Shown: piece by piece, positions 1-7,365 of the stretch
How the letters are laid out: every line of letters starts with the position of its first letter
How positions within the stretch are numbered: position 1 is the stretch's first letter
Origin: Bacillus sp. ZZV12-4809
GTDB taxonomy: Bacteria > Bacillota > Bacilli > Bacillales > Cytobacillaceae
DNA: 64,000 bases
Assembly: GCF_009849585.1 (NCBI RefSeq)
Contig: NZ_VCRN01000025.1
Location: 1-64,000, forward strand
Reading direction: 5' to 3'
Notes under the pieces: model-generated
Databases searched by the model: none
Seen by the model: only the letters and a program-made list of their open reading frames with translations
What the model was told of the DNA's origin: nothing
Made by a program: the position numbers and the translations under genes

Positions 1-57
1 CAAGAAAAGTTTAACGGCCTTTCCCCAATTGAATATCGTGAAAAGGCCGCAGCTTAG
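1..57 (+). CDS. IS3-family transposase (OrfB), 3' end only
   Basis: An open frame enters from the left edge and ends at TAG 55-57. The last 18 residues read QEKFNGLSPIEYREKAAA, the typical C-terminal tail of the DDE integrase-type OrfB of IS3-family elements (GLSPxEYR). The catalytic core lies outside the window, so I cannot say whether the element is intact. An IS3-like terminal sequence follows within 20 bases, which supports the call. Confidence 0.8.
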   Translation, partial: QEKFNGLSPIEYREKAAA

Positions 58-74
58 TATACTCTTTTTTTCAT

Positions 75-90
75 TGTCTACTTGACAGGG
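75..90 (+). mobile_element. Probable right terminal end of the IS3-family element
   Basis: TGTCTACTTGACAGGG lies just after the transposase stop. Sequences of this kind (TGTC...CTTGACAGG) are common as right-hand terminal inverted repeats of IS150-group IS3 elements in Bacillaceae. The left inverted repeat and any target duplication cannot be seen. The exact outer boundary is uncertain by several bases. Confidence 0.5.
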
Positions 91-152
91 TTATGTGCAG
101 CAAGGGCTCTTTTTCTATTCTGAGAGTGCTATGTATTGGAAAAAATTTCTGA

Positions 153-172
153 TATAATAAGAACAAGCGTTC
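153..172 (+). promoter_or_regulatory. -10 element and LexA (SOS) box upstream of sbcDC
   Basis: TATAAT at 153-158 is followed by GAACAAGCGTTC at 161-172, which fits the Bacillus LexA/DinR core GAAC-RNRY-GTTC exactly. The box would overlap the transcription start, a normal place for LexA repression. A convincing -35 for this -10 was not found. A second TATAAT lies at about 212-217. SOS control of sbcDC is therefore an inference from the box alone. Confidence 0.55.
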
Positions 173-265
173 TGTTAAATTTTACTTAGCTATTGCTATT
201 TTCTGTTTTGGTATAATAGGAATATTACAGAATGAATCTCAGGCAAGGAAAAGAGGGTGTTCGAA

Positions 266-1411
266 ATGAAATTTATCCATACTGCTGATTGGCACCTGGG
301 CAAACTGGTCCATGGAATTTATATGACCAATGATCAGCGTCATTTTCTAAATCAATTTGTTGATTTGGTAGCGGAAGAAAAGCCGGATGCAGTTGTCATT
401 GCAGGGGACTTATATGACCGCTCTGTACCTCCGACAGATGCTGTAGAATTGCTGAATGAAATTCTTTTTAAAATAAATGTAGAGCTCAATACTCCAGTGG
501 TAGCAATAGGCGGAAACCATGACAGTGCCGAAAGACTTTCTTTTGGAACCTCCTGGTATAAACAAAGTCAATTCTATCTTTCTGGAAAGCTGATAAATGA
601 TTTTAAACCGATACATATCAATGGTGTGAACTTCTATCTGGTTCCTTATGCTGAGCCTGGAATGGTCAGGCATTTGCTTGATGATGATCGGGTGCACTCC
701 CATGATGATGCAATGAAGGCGATTGTAGGCAAAATTGAAGAATACCTGAATCCAAATGAGCCTAATGTTTTTGTTGGGCATGCTTTTGTTTTGGGTGGGG
801 CCACCACAGATTCGGAGAGGACTCTTTCAGTCGGCGGATCAGGCTGTGTCCATTCAAGCTGCTTTGATCCTTTCTCCTATACAGCACTCGGGCATTTGCA
901 TAGTCCTGATGCCATAAAACATGAAAAGATCCGGTATTCTGGTTCCCTATTAAAATATTCTTTTTCAGAAGCCAAACAGGAAAAATCGATTTCTATTATC
1001 GAAATGAAGGAAAATGGAGAATTTGATTTGCGTACCCGTTCTCTAAAGCCTGAAAAAGACTTGAGAGAGATCGAAGGACATTTAGATGAACTGATGGATC
1101 CAGCTTTCTATGAAAAACAGAATCTTGATGACTATCTGAAAATCACCCTTTTTGATGAAGGCGCATTGCTTGACCCTATTAATAAACTGAGACAGGTCTA
1201 CCCGAATGTTCTTCATCTTGAAAGAAGGATAGCCGTTACAGATATGAAGAAAAAAGGCTCCTTCCTATCAATGAAGGAAGAAAAAAAATCAGAGCTGGAA
1301 TTGTTTAAACAATTTTATGAACAAATGACCACATCAGAATTTACTAATGAAAAACAGCAGGTAATGAGCGATGTGATTCAAAAAGTGCTAAGGGAGGAGG
1401 CCCTAAAGTGA
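266..1411 (+). CDS. sbcD: Exonuclease SbcD (Mre11-type nuclease subunit)
   Basis: 381-aa metallophosphoesterase of the Mre11/SbcD family, the nuclease subunit of the SbcCD complex that opens hairpins and trims DNA ends. Visible metal-site motifs in order are HTADWHLGK near the N-terminus, GDLYDR, GGNHDS, GHAFV and GHLHSPD. ATG 266 is preferred over GTG 257 because AGAGGG lies about nine bases before the ATG and the family begins M-[RK]-[IF]-[LI]-HTADWH. The last four bases overlap the start of sbcC (GTGA), so the two are translationally coupled. The IS3 end lies about 170 bases upstream, where addBA would be expected in B. subtilis order. Confidence 0.95.
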   Translation: MKFIHTADWHLGKLVHGIYMTNDQRHFLNQFVDLVAEEKPDAVVIAGDLYDRSVPPTDAVELLNEILFKINVELNTPVVAIGGNHDSAERLSFGTSWYKQSQFYLSGKLINDFKPIHINGVNFYLVPYAEPGMVRHLLDDDRVHSHDDAMKAIVGKIEEYLNPNEPNVFVGHAFVLGGATTDSERTLSVGGSGCVHSSCFDPFSYTALGHLHSPDAIKHEKIRYSGSLLKYSFSEAKQEKSISIIEMKENGEFDLRTRSLKPEKDLREIEGHLDELMDPAFYEKQNLDDYLKITLFDEGALLDPINKLRQVYPNVLHLERRIAVTDMKKKGSFLSMKEEKKSELELFKQFYEQMTTSEFTNEKQQVMSDVIQKVLREEALK

Positions 1412-4400
1412 AGCCATTAAAACTAACGATGCAGGCGTTCGGCCCCTATGCAGACAGTGAAAGCGTAGATTTTACCGAACTGGGAAACCGGACAATGTTT
1501 GTCATCTCCGGGAAGACAGGTTCTGGTAAAACGACGATTTTTGACGGCATAAGCTATGCCATTTATGGAAAGGCAAGCGGGGAGGATCGGAATGGTCCTG
1601 AACTTCGCAGCCAGTTTGCCAAAAATAATACCCTAACCGAGGTTTCTCTCGAATTCATATTAAGAAATAAAAGGTATTACATTATAAGATCCCCTCAGCA
1701 GGAAAAGAAAAAAGAGCGCGGCGAAGGCATGACGACAGTGAGTGCAAAAGCAGAGCTCTACATGTACAGCGAAAATGGAGAGAAGAAGCTTCTTGCCTCA
1801 AATGTCAGGGATGCTGATGAAAAGATAAAAGAAATCATGATAATAGACAGCAATCAGTTCAGGCAGATTCTAATGATCCCTCAGGGTGAGTTCAGGAAGC
1901 TTCTTACTTCCGAGAGCAAAGATAAAGAGGTTATTCTCCAGCGGCTATTTCATACACAAATATACAAGCGTATCGAAGAAAAATTAAAAGAGGATGCGAC
2001 TGAATTAAAAAGAACGGTTGAAGAACAGATTAAATTGAGAGATCAGTATTTTAATCACGTGCAGGCTTTATACAACGGGGAGCTAAAATCATACCTTGAA
2101 GCAGGAAGTGTCAATGACACACTGCTCATGCCGCTTCTGGCAAACGAAATTAAGGAAATGGAAGAAGGACTTAAGGAATTGACAGAAGCCGGGAAGAAAA
2201 AGAAACAACATAGAGATCAACTTCAGCAAAAGCTCTATGAAGCAGAAATGCTGCTAAAACAGCTAAAGGCTAAAGAAGACTTGAAGCAAAGGAAAGAAGA
2301 GCTAGAGGGATTGAAGGATCAGTACTCTGTTAAAGAGAATGCAATTGCTCTTGCCCAGAAAGCAGCCCTGCTTAATCAGCAGGAGCAGCACTGCCATGAT
2401 CTGAAGAAGGAGTTGGATGCGGCAAATGCTAATCTAAATGTCCTTCAGAAAAATATCGGCAATCTTGCAGCTCTTCTAAAAGAAAAACAAGATAAATGGG
2501 AATCCGAGAAGAATCGCGAGGAAGAAAGAAAAAAGGCTGCAGAACAGGTTAATCACCTGCAAAATCTGCGAGAGGATATCTTCTCCTTTGCCGAAGTGGA
2601 GAAGCAGGTGCTATCTCTCGAAGGGAATTTGGAAAAACTGCTGCTTCATAAAAGACAGCAAGATGAAGCGCATCAAAAAGCTGATCAGAAGATAAAGAAA
2701 CTGACCGAAGAAAAGCAGGACATTGAAAAGAGCAAGCTTGAACTGGTTGAGAATGAAAGAAAACTCGAGAAATTGACTGATGAAATAGAAAAACTGCAAA
2801 GATATGAAGAACTGCAAAAAGAGCATTATTTATCCATGAATGATTATAAAAGCAAAAAACGTTATTTTGAGCAGACTTCATCCAGGCTGACAGATGCAAA
2901 ACTGCTTGTAGAAGAGCTTGAAGGCAAATGGCTCCATGGACAGGCGTCCATATTGGCTGACAGGCTCCCAAACGGAGGGGCATGTCCGGTCTGCGGCTCA
3001 TGCGACCATCCAAATCCGGCTGTCTCTCCTCATGATACTCCTGATGAAAAAGATCTGAAGGCGGCAAAAAAACAGGCAGCTGAAATGGAAAGAGAGAAAG
3101 CGAAAGCAGAGTCGGAATTTTATGAAGCGAGATCCCGAATGAATGCAAGCGAAAGTGGATTGGCGGAACTTACGGCTCAAATACTAAAACAGCGTCCAGA
3201 TTTTGAACCAGAAAGTTTGATGATACTTAATAATTCTCTTTCCGATCAAAGAAAAGAATTTTTGGCTTTACAGGCTGAATTAAAGAAGAAATCGTTAAGA
3301 TTGGAAAACTGTAATGCTGAGTTAGTAAAAACGCAGCAGCATAAAGAAACAGTTGCATCAGAAATAGACAGTCTGCAAGTTCAAATAAATGACACGGCCA
3401 TTTTACATGCCGAAAAGAAAAGCAACTTGGCCAGAATGACGGCTGCTATTCCTGAGGGTTTGCACTCCATTGAAGCCTACCAGTCAAGTTTAAGAACAGC
3501 TGCTGAAAAGTTTGAAAACCTGCAGAGACAGCTGGAAACTGCGCAGGCAGAATATCAGGATACAAAATCGTCCTATATGGCAGAGCAGGCAAAGCTTGAG
3601 ACTCTTCAAAAGATGGCCGTTGAGAAAGAGGAAAAGCTTGCAGCTGAAAGGCGTAATTTTGTTCAGCGTATGAAGGACCAGGGCTTTGAAGTGTACGGAG
3701 AATATCGGGATGCCAAAAAATCAGAAGCTCAAATCAGACAGATTGAAGGGGAAGTAAGGGAGTACCGGGAAGAAGTCCGTTCTGTCAATGACCGATATGC
3801 TGAACTGCTGCAGCTCCTAGAGGGGATTGAAAAACCTGATCTGGAAAGCCTTCAGGTAACATTACAAGAAATAGATAATCAATTGAAGCTGCTGCAGGAT
3901 CAATATACGAATCTGTTTATGAAGAAGAAGCAAAATGAAGAGACTTTAAGTAAAATTATAGAAATTAATGAAAATATGAAATCCCTTGAGGAAAGGTATA
4001 AAGTTATCGGGCACTTATATGAAATTTCAAAAGGCCAGAACACATACCGAATTACTTTTGAACGTTTTGTACTTGCGGCATTTTTAGATGATATACTGAG
4101 GGAAGCTAATGGACGTTTAACAAGGATGACCAGCGGGAGGTATATGCTGCTTCGAAAAACAGACCGGTCAAAGGGCAACACACAAAGCGGCCTGGAACTG
4201 CTTGTTTTCGATCAATACACTGGACAGGAACGGCATGTTAAGACTTTATCTGGTGGAGAGAGCTTTAAAGCCGCGCTTGCACTTGCACTTGGACTTGCTG
4301 ATGTCGTTCAGCAATATGCAGGAGGAGTTTCGCTTGAAACGATGTTCATAGATGAAGGATTTGGTACACTTGATCCCGAATCTTTAGATCAGGCCATTGA

Positions 4401-4542
4401 AGCGCTGATCGAAATTCAAAGCAGCGGCAGGCTTGTAGGCATCATCTCACATGTTCCCGAGCTGAAGGAACGGATTGATGCCCGGCTGGAAGTTACAGCA
4501 AGCCAGACAGGAAGCCATACACAATTTCAATTTTTAAATTAG
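1408..4542 (+). CDS. sbcC: Exonuclease SbcC (Rad50-like SMC ATPase)
   Basis: 1044-aa ATPase partner of SbcD. The N-terminal Walker A is GKTGSGKTTIFDG. Two long charged coiled-coil arms (about residues 190-480 and 560-850) flank a zinc hook, CPVCG, near residue 515. The C-terminal half has the ABC signature LSGGESFKAALALALG and a Walker B with D-loop, MFIDEGFGTLDPESLD. Length is typical for the family. GTG start with a GGGAGGAGG ribosome site inside sbcD; the four-base overlap shows an operon. The complex acts on double-strand ends and palindromic hairpins. Confidence 0.96.
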   Translation: MKPLKLTMQAFGPYADSESVDFTELGNRTMFVISGKTGSGKTTIFDGISYAIYGKASGEDRNGPELRSQFAKNNTLTEVSLEFILRNKRYYIIRSPQQEKKKERGEGMTTVSAKAELYMYSENGEKKLLASNVRDADEKIKEIMIIDSNQFRQILMIPQGEFRKLLTSESKDKEVILQRLFHTQIYKRIEEKLKEDATELKRTVEEQIKLRDQYFNHVQALYNGELKSYLEAGSVNDTLLMPLLANEIKEMEEGLKELTEAGKKKKQHRDQLQQKLYEAEMLLKQLKAKEDLKQRKEELEGLKDQYSVKENAIALAQKAALLNQQEQHCHDLKKELDAANANLNVLQKNIGNLAALLKEKQDKWESEKNREEERKKAAEQVNHLQNLREDIFSFAEVEKQVLSLEGNLEKLLLHKRQQDEAHQKADQKIKKLTEEKQDIEKSKLELVENERKLEKLTDEIEKLQRYEELQKEHYLSMNDYKSKKRYFEQTSSRLTDAKLLVEELEGKWLHGQASILADRLPNGGACPVCGSCDHPNPAVSPHDTPDEKDLKAAKKQAAEMEREKAKAESEFYEARSRMNASESGLAELTAQILKQRPDFEPESLMILNNSLSDQRKEFLALQAELKKKSLRLENCNAELVKTQQHKETVASEIDSLQVQINDTAILHAEKKSNLARMTAAIPEGLHSIEAYQSSLRTAAEKFENLQRQLETAQAEYQDTKSSYMAEQAKLETLQKMAVEKEEKLAAERRNFVQRMKDQGFEVYGEYRDAKKSEAQIRQIEGEVREYREEVRSVNDRYAELLQLLEGIEKPDLESLQVTLQEIDNQLKLLQDQYTNLFMKKKQNEETLSKIIEINENMKSLEERYKVIGHLYEISKGQNTYRITFERFVLAAFLDDILREANGRLTRMTSGRYMLLRKTDRSKGNTQSGLELLVFDQYTGQERHVKTLSGGESFKAALALALGLADVVQQYAGGVSLETMFIDEGFGTLDPESLDQAIEALIEIQSSGRLVGIISHVPELKERIDARLEVTASQTGSHTQFQFLN

Positions 4543-4545
4543 AAT

Positions 4546-4577
4546 TCAGGAGAAAGGATAGACCTCCTGTCCTTTTT
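4546..4577 (+). terminator. Possible intrinsic terminator after sbcC
   Basis: CAGGAG and CTCCTG can pair across an 11-base loop, followed by TCCTTTTTCCC. It sits directly after the sbcC stop. The U-tract is short, so efficiency is uncertain. Confidence 0.5.
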
Positions 4578-4602
4578 CCCATACTATTAAAGTTGGTGAT
4601 GA

Positions 4603-5283
4603 ATGTTGAGGAAGAAAGTTGTTTTATCATGGAGCGGAGGCAAAGACAGCTGCATGGCTCTGGATGTGCTTATAAAACAGGGATACGAAGTTGCATGCCT
4701 TCTGACAACTGTTCCGAAGGAAATTGGCAGGACGTTCGGGCATGGCGAAAAACAGGAGTTAATTCAACTTCAGGCAAAATGCTTATCCATACCTGCAGAG
4801 TTTATTTATTGTACTTTTGAAAATTACTCAGAACGTTTCGTAAGTGATTTAAGAAAAATAAAGGATACTTATGGAATTACAGGCATTGCATATGGAGATC
4901 TTTACTTGGATGGACACCGTGAATGGGGAGAAAAAACAGCGGCAGAAGCAGGATTGGATGCGATATATCCTCTATGGATGGAAGAGAAAGATAGTCTTAA
5001 GGCTTTAAGGGCATTTGCGGAATCAGGCTATAAAGCCAAAGTCATACGTGTCCGCGAAGATGTTCTGGACAACTCGTGGCTTGGCAAAGAACTTGATCAT
5101 GACTTTTTAAGCAAAATTGAAGCTGAACCTGTTTGTCCAATGGGGGAATCAGGTGAGTATCATACATTTGTTTATGACGGACCGCTATTCTCTAAAAGCA
5201 TCCAGCTGGTTTTACCTGAAGTTATTCAGCTTGAAACCAATAAGAAATTAGAATTTGGCGAGTTTAGGCTCGCAGAAAAATAA
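4603..5283 (+). CDS. PP-loop ATPase, DUF71/Dph6-like (diphthine-ammonia ligase family)
   Basis: 226-aa adenine nucleotide alpha-hydrolase-like protein. The PP-loop SGGKDS is at residues 11-16, typical of enzymes that activate a carbonyl or carboxyl by adenylation. The middle motif GDLYLDGHREWGEK and the C-terminal GESGEYHTFVYDGPLF are the hallmarks of the DUF71/MJ0570 family, which includes eukaryotic and archaeal Dph6. Bacteria lack diphthamide, so the substrate here is unknown; related bacterial proteins have been linked to B12 salvage or tRNA/amide chemistry, but nothing local supports a choice. ATG 4603 is preceded by GGTGAT. The next gene (SET protein) starts 36 bases downstream, so co-transcription is likely. 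Confidence 0.8.
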   Translation: MLRKKVVLSWSGGKDSCMALDVLIKQGYEVACLLTTVPKEIGRTFGHGEKQELIQLQAKCLSIPAEFIYCTFENYSERFVSDLRKIKDTYGITGIAYGDLYLDGHREWGEKTAAEAGLDAIYPLWMEEKDSLKALRAFAESGYKAKVIRVREDVLDNSWLGKELDHDFLSKIEAEPVCPMGESGEYHTFVYDGPLFSKSIQLVLPEVIQLETNKKLEFGEFRLAEK

Positions 5284-5319
5284 TAAAAACGTCAGTGACG
5301 GGAATGCGCAGGTAACGAA

Positions 5320-5694
5320 ATGATTGAAATTAAAACATCGGCAGTAAGTGATGGCGAACATAACAGAGGAGTCTTTGCAACTCGGGATATTAAGAAGGGT
5401 GAACTTATACATGAGGCTCCGGTTCTTCCTTATCCCAATGATGAGCATCAGCATATTGAAAAAACGACTCTGGCAGACTATGCATTTGAATACGGGAAAA
5501 ATCACAGTGCCCTTTTATTAGGCTATGGGATGCTATTCAACCATTCTTACCAGCCAAATGCAGTTTATGATATTAACTTTGACAACCATACGTTTGATTT
5601 CTTCGCCTATAGAGATATTAAAGCAGGTGAAGAGGTTTTGATTAATTATAACGGGGAAGCTGAAAATGATGATCCCCTTTGGTTTAATAAGTAA
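5320..5694 (+). CDS. Small stand-alone SET-domain protein
   Basis: 124-aa protein that is essentially one SET fold: GVFATRDIKKGELI (N-terminal SET strand), then LFNHSYQPNA (the NHS-type AdoMet and substrate pocket), then FAYRDIKAGEEVLINYNGE (the GEEL-x-INY motif). These are the catalytic landmarks of lysine methyltransferases, so protein methylation is possible. No pre-SET or post-SET cysteines are present, and the substrate is unknown. It lies in the same direction and close behind the DUF71 ATPase. Small SET proteins of this kind occur in several Bacillus genomes. Confidence 0.8.
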   Translation: MIEIKTSAVSDGEHNRGVFATRDIKKGELIHEAPVLPYPNDEHQHIEKTTLADYAFEYGKNHSALLLGYGMLFNHSYQPNAVYDINFDNHTFDFFAYRDIKAGEEVLINYNGEAENDDPLWFNK

Positions 5695-5701
5695 TTTAAT
5701 T

Positions 5702-5738
5702 GGAGACTGCCCCTTTCATGGCCGAAAGAGCAGTCTCC
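5702..5738 (+). other. Long hairpin without a U-tract between the SET gene and the ywaF-type gene
   Basis: GGAGACTGC (5702-5710) pairs perfectly with GCAGTCTCC (5730-5738), and CTTTC/GAAAG extend the stem inside. Neither strand has the following run of T expected of an intrinsic terminator, and the ribosome site of the next gene starts about 10 bases later. It could be an mRNA stabiliser, a processing site or a poor terminator. Confidence 0.55.
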
Positions 5739-5760
5739 AGCCCAGAAGGGAGAGAGTAGT

Positions 5761-6492
5761 GTGTCCGGCGTATTTTCTCACGATTATAAAGCTTTCCCTT
5801 TTATGGTATTATCCGCACCTCATATATCCATGCTTGTATTATTTACAGCTTTATCCGCGCTATTATTCATCTTCAGAAAAGAATTATTCTGGCTTGATAA
5901 ACTCATAAGGCTGTCTATGTTTCTAATGCTTTTTACATTGGAACTTCTTTACCATGCCTGGCTTTATCATGGAGGGGAATGGGATATTTCCTTCACCCTG
6001 CCGCTTCAGCTTTGCTCCATAAGTTTAGTTCTTAGCTTGTTATTATTAGCATCGAAATCTAAGGCCATCTTCCAGATTGTCTATTATTTAGGCGTCACGG
6101 GAGCTTTCATGGCAATACTGACTCCTGAGCTGTTTTTAGGCTTTCCTCATTTTCGCTATTTTCAATTTTTCATTACCCATAATCTAATCATCTGGACCTG
6201 CCTTTATTTTGTGCTGGTTCATCAATTTAAGCCAACAGGTATAGGATTGTTCCAGTCCTTTGTCTTCCTGAATATCTGTGCATCAGCTGCATTTTTTGCA
6301 AACAAGTTAACAGGAGGAAACTATATGTTTTTGTCCCAAAAGCCGGAGAATAATACATTATTAGATTACTTAGGGCCCTACCCTTATTACATAATAACAC
6401 TGGAGATAACGGCATTATTCCTGTTTTCATTATTATTGCTGCCATTCAAGATGATTGGCAAAAATAAAGCTGGAAAGGCGGAACCCGTATGA
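5761..6492 (+). CDS. YwaF/TIGR02206-type integral membrane protein
   Basis: 243-aa protein with about six or seven hydrophobic helices and a conserved central part, YHGGEWDISFTLPLQLCSIS, then HFRYFQFFITHN and GGNYMFLSQKP, which I recognise as the TIGR02206 (YwaF) membrane family. The function of the family is not known. GTG start with AAGGGAGAGAG seven or so bases before it. It overlaps the next gene (coaW) by four bases (ATGA), so the two are coupled. Confidence 0.8.
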   Translation: MSGVFSHDYKAFPFMVLSAPHISMLVLFTALSALLFIFRKELFWLDKLIRLSMFLMLFTLELLYHAWLYHGGEWDISFTLPLQLCSISLVLSLLLLASKSKAIFQIVYYLGVTGAFMAILTPELFLGFPHFRYFQFFITHNLIIWTCLYFVLVHQFKPTGIGLFQSFVFLNICASAAFFANKLTGGNYMFLSQKPENNTLLDYLGPYPYYIITLEITALFLFSLLLLPFKMIGKNKAGKAEPV

Positions 6493-7292
6493 AACCTGTA
6501 AAAATAGGAATTGATGCTGGAGGTTCCCTGCTGAAAATGGCATTTGAAGAACATGGTCAAATCCATTACAAAAGCTATTCGGTTGATGAACTATACAGTT
6601 CTATGAATTGGCTGAAGATGACTGCTGCTGATGTGCCAATGGCATTGACCGGCGGGAAGGCTGAATACCTTAAAAAAGAGTTTTTTCAAAACGCCCTGAT
6701 AGTCCCTGAATTTGAGTCTTGCGGTTTAGGTACATCCTTTTTAATGAAGCAGGATGGATTATCCCATAAAAGTTCCCTCTTAATAAATATAGGCACAGGA
6801 ACTTCGATTTTTCTGAAAAAGGATGGTAACTTTACACGCTTGTCCGGAAGCGGTATAGGCGGAGGCACTTTTATGGGGCTTGGAAGATTGCTGACTGGTG
6901 AAAATGATTTTGTCAAACTCGTTTCATTGGCTAAATGCGGGAACGCGGAAAGTGCAGACCTGTTGGTCAAAGATATTTATGAACCATTTGATGCACCGAT
7001 AGAAGGAAGCCTGACTGCCAGTAATTTCGGAAAAATTAAGGATGATCAAGTAAGCAAGGAGGACAAAGCAGCCAGTTTAACGAAGATGATTGCGGAAACG
7101 ATTGTTCTTCTAAGCTCTCAGGCAGCAGATCAGCACCAAATAGACTGCATTATATACATAGGAAGCACACTTCGGCATAATGCCCCGTTAAAGGACCTTT
7201 TAGAAAAGTATACCGCCATGCTCGGCAAGAATTCTGTCTTTATTCAAAATGGGGAGTTTTGTGGAGCAGCAGGTGCAATGCTGTCCTTGTAG
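6489..7292 (+). CDS. coaW: Type II pantothenate kinase CoaW
   Basis: 267-aa acetate/sugar kinase-fold enzyme that phosphorylates pantothenate, the first step of coenzyme A synthesis. Seen: phosphate 1 loop GIDAGGSLLKMAF at the N-terminus, NIGTGTSIFLKKDG, and the adenosine loop SGSGIGGGTFMGLGRLLTG. This matches the staphylococcal/Bacillus CoaW type rather than CoaA or CoaX. It overlaps the upstream membrane-protein gene by four bases. Demand for CoA in the downstream aromatic-CoA pathway is notable but no link is shown. Confidence 0.9.
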   Translation: MKPVKIGIDAGGSLLKMAFEEHGQIHYKSYSVDELYSSMNWLKMTAADVPMALTGGKAEYLKKEFFQNALIVPEFESCGLGTSFLMKQDGLSHKSSLLINIGTGTSIFLKKDGNFTRLSGSGIGGGTFMGLGRLLTGENDFVKLVSLAKCGNAESADLLVKDIYEPFDAPIEGSLTASNFGKIKDDQVSKEDKAASLTKMIAETIVLLSSQAADQHQIDCIIYIGSTLRHNAPLKDLLEKYTAMLGKNSVFIQNGEFCGAAGAMLSL

Positions 7293-7365
7293 AACCAGAT
7301 GATTGAAAGATTCTTTTTTTCAAGATAAAGTTGAAATAGAATGCAAAAAGAAGCAGGTGGCAGAT

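Noticed and set aside
2549-3148. 199-codon open frame antisense to sbcC
   Set aside because: It lies wholly within the SbcC coiled-coil region, has no recognisable domain or ribosome site, and is explained by the biased codon use of Lys/Glu/Gln-rich sbcC.
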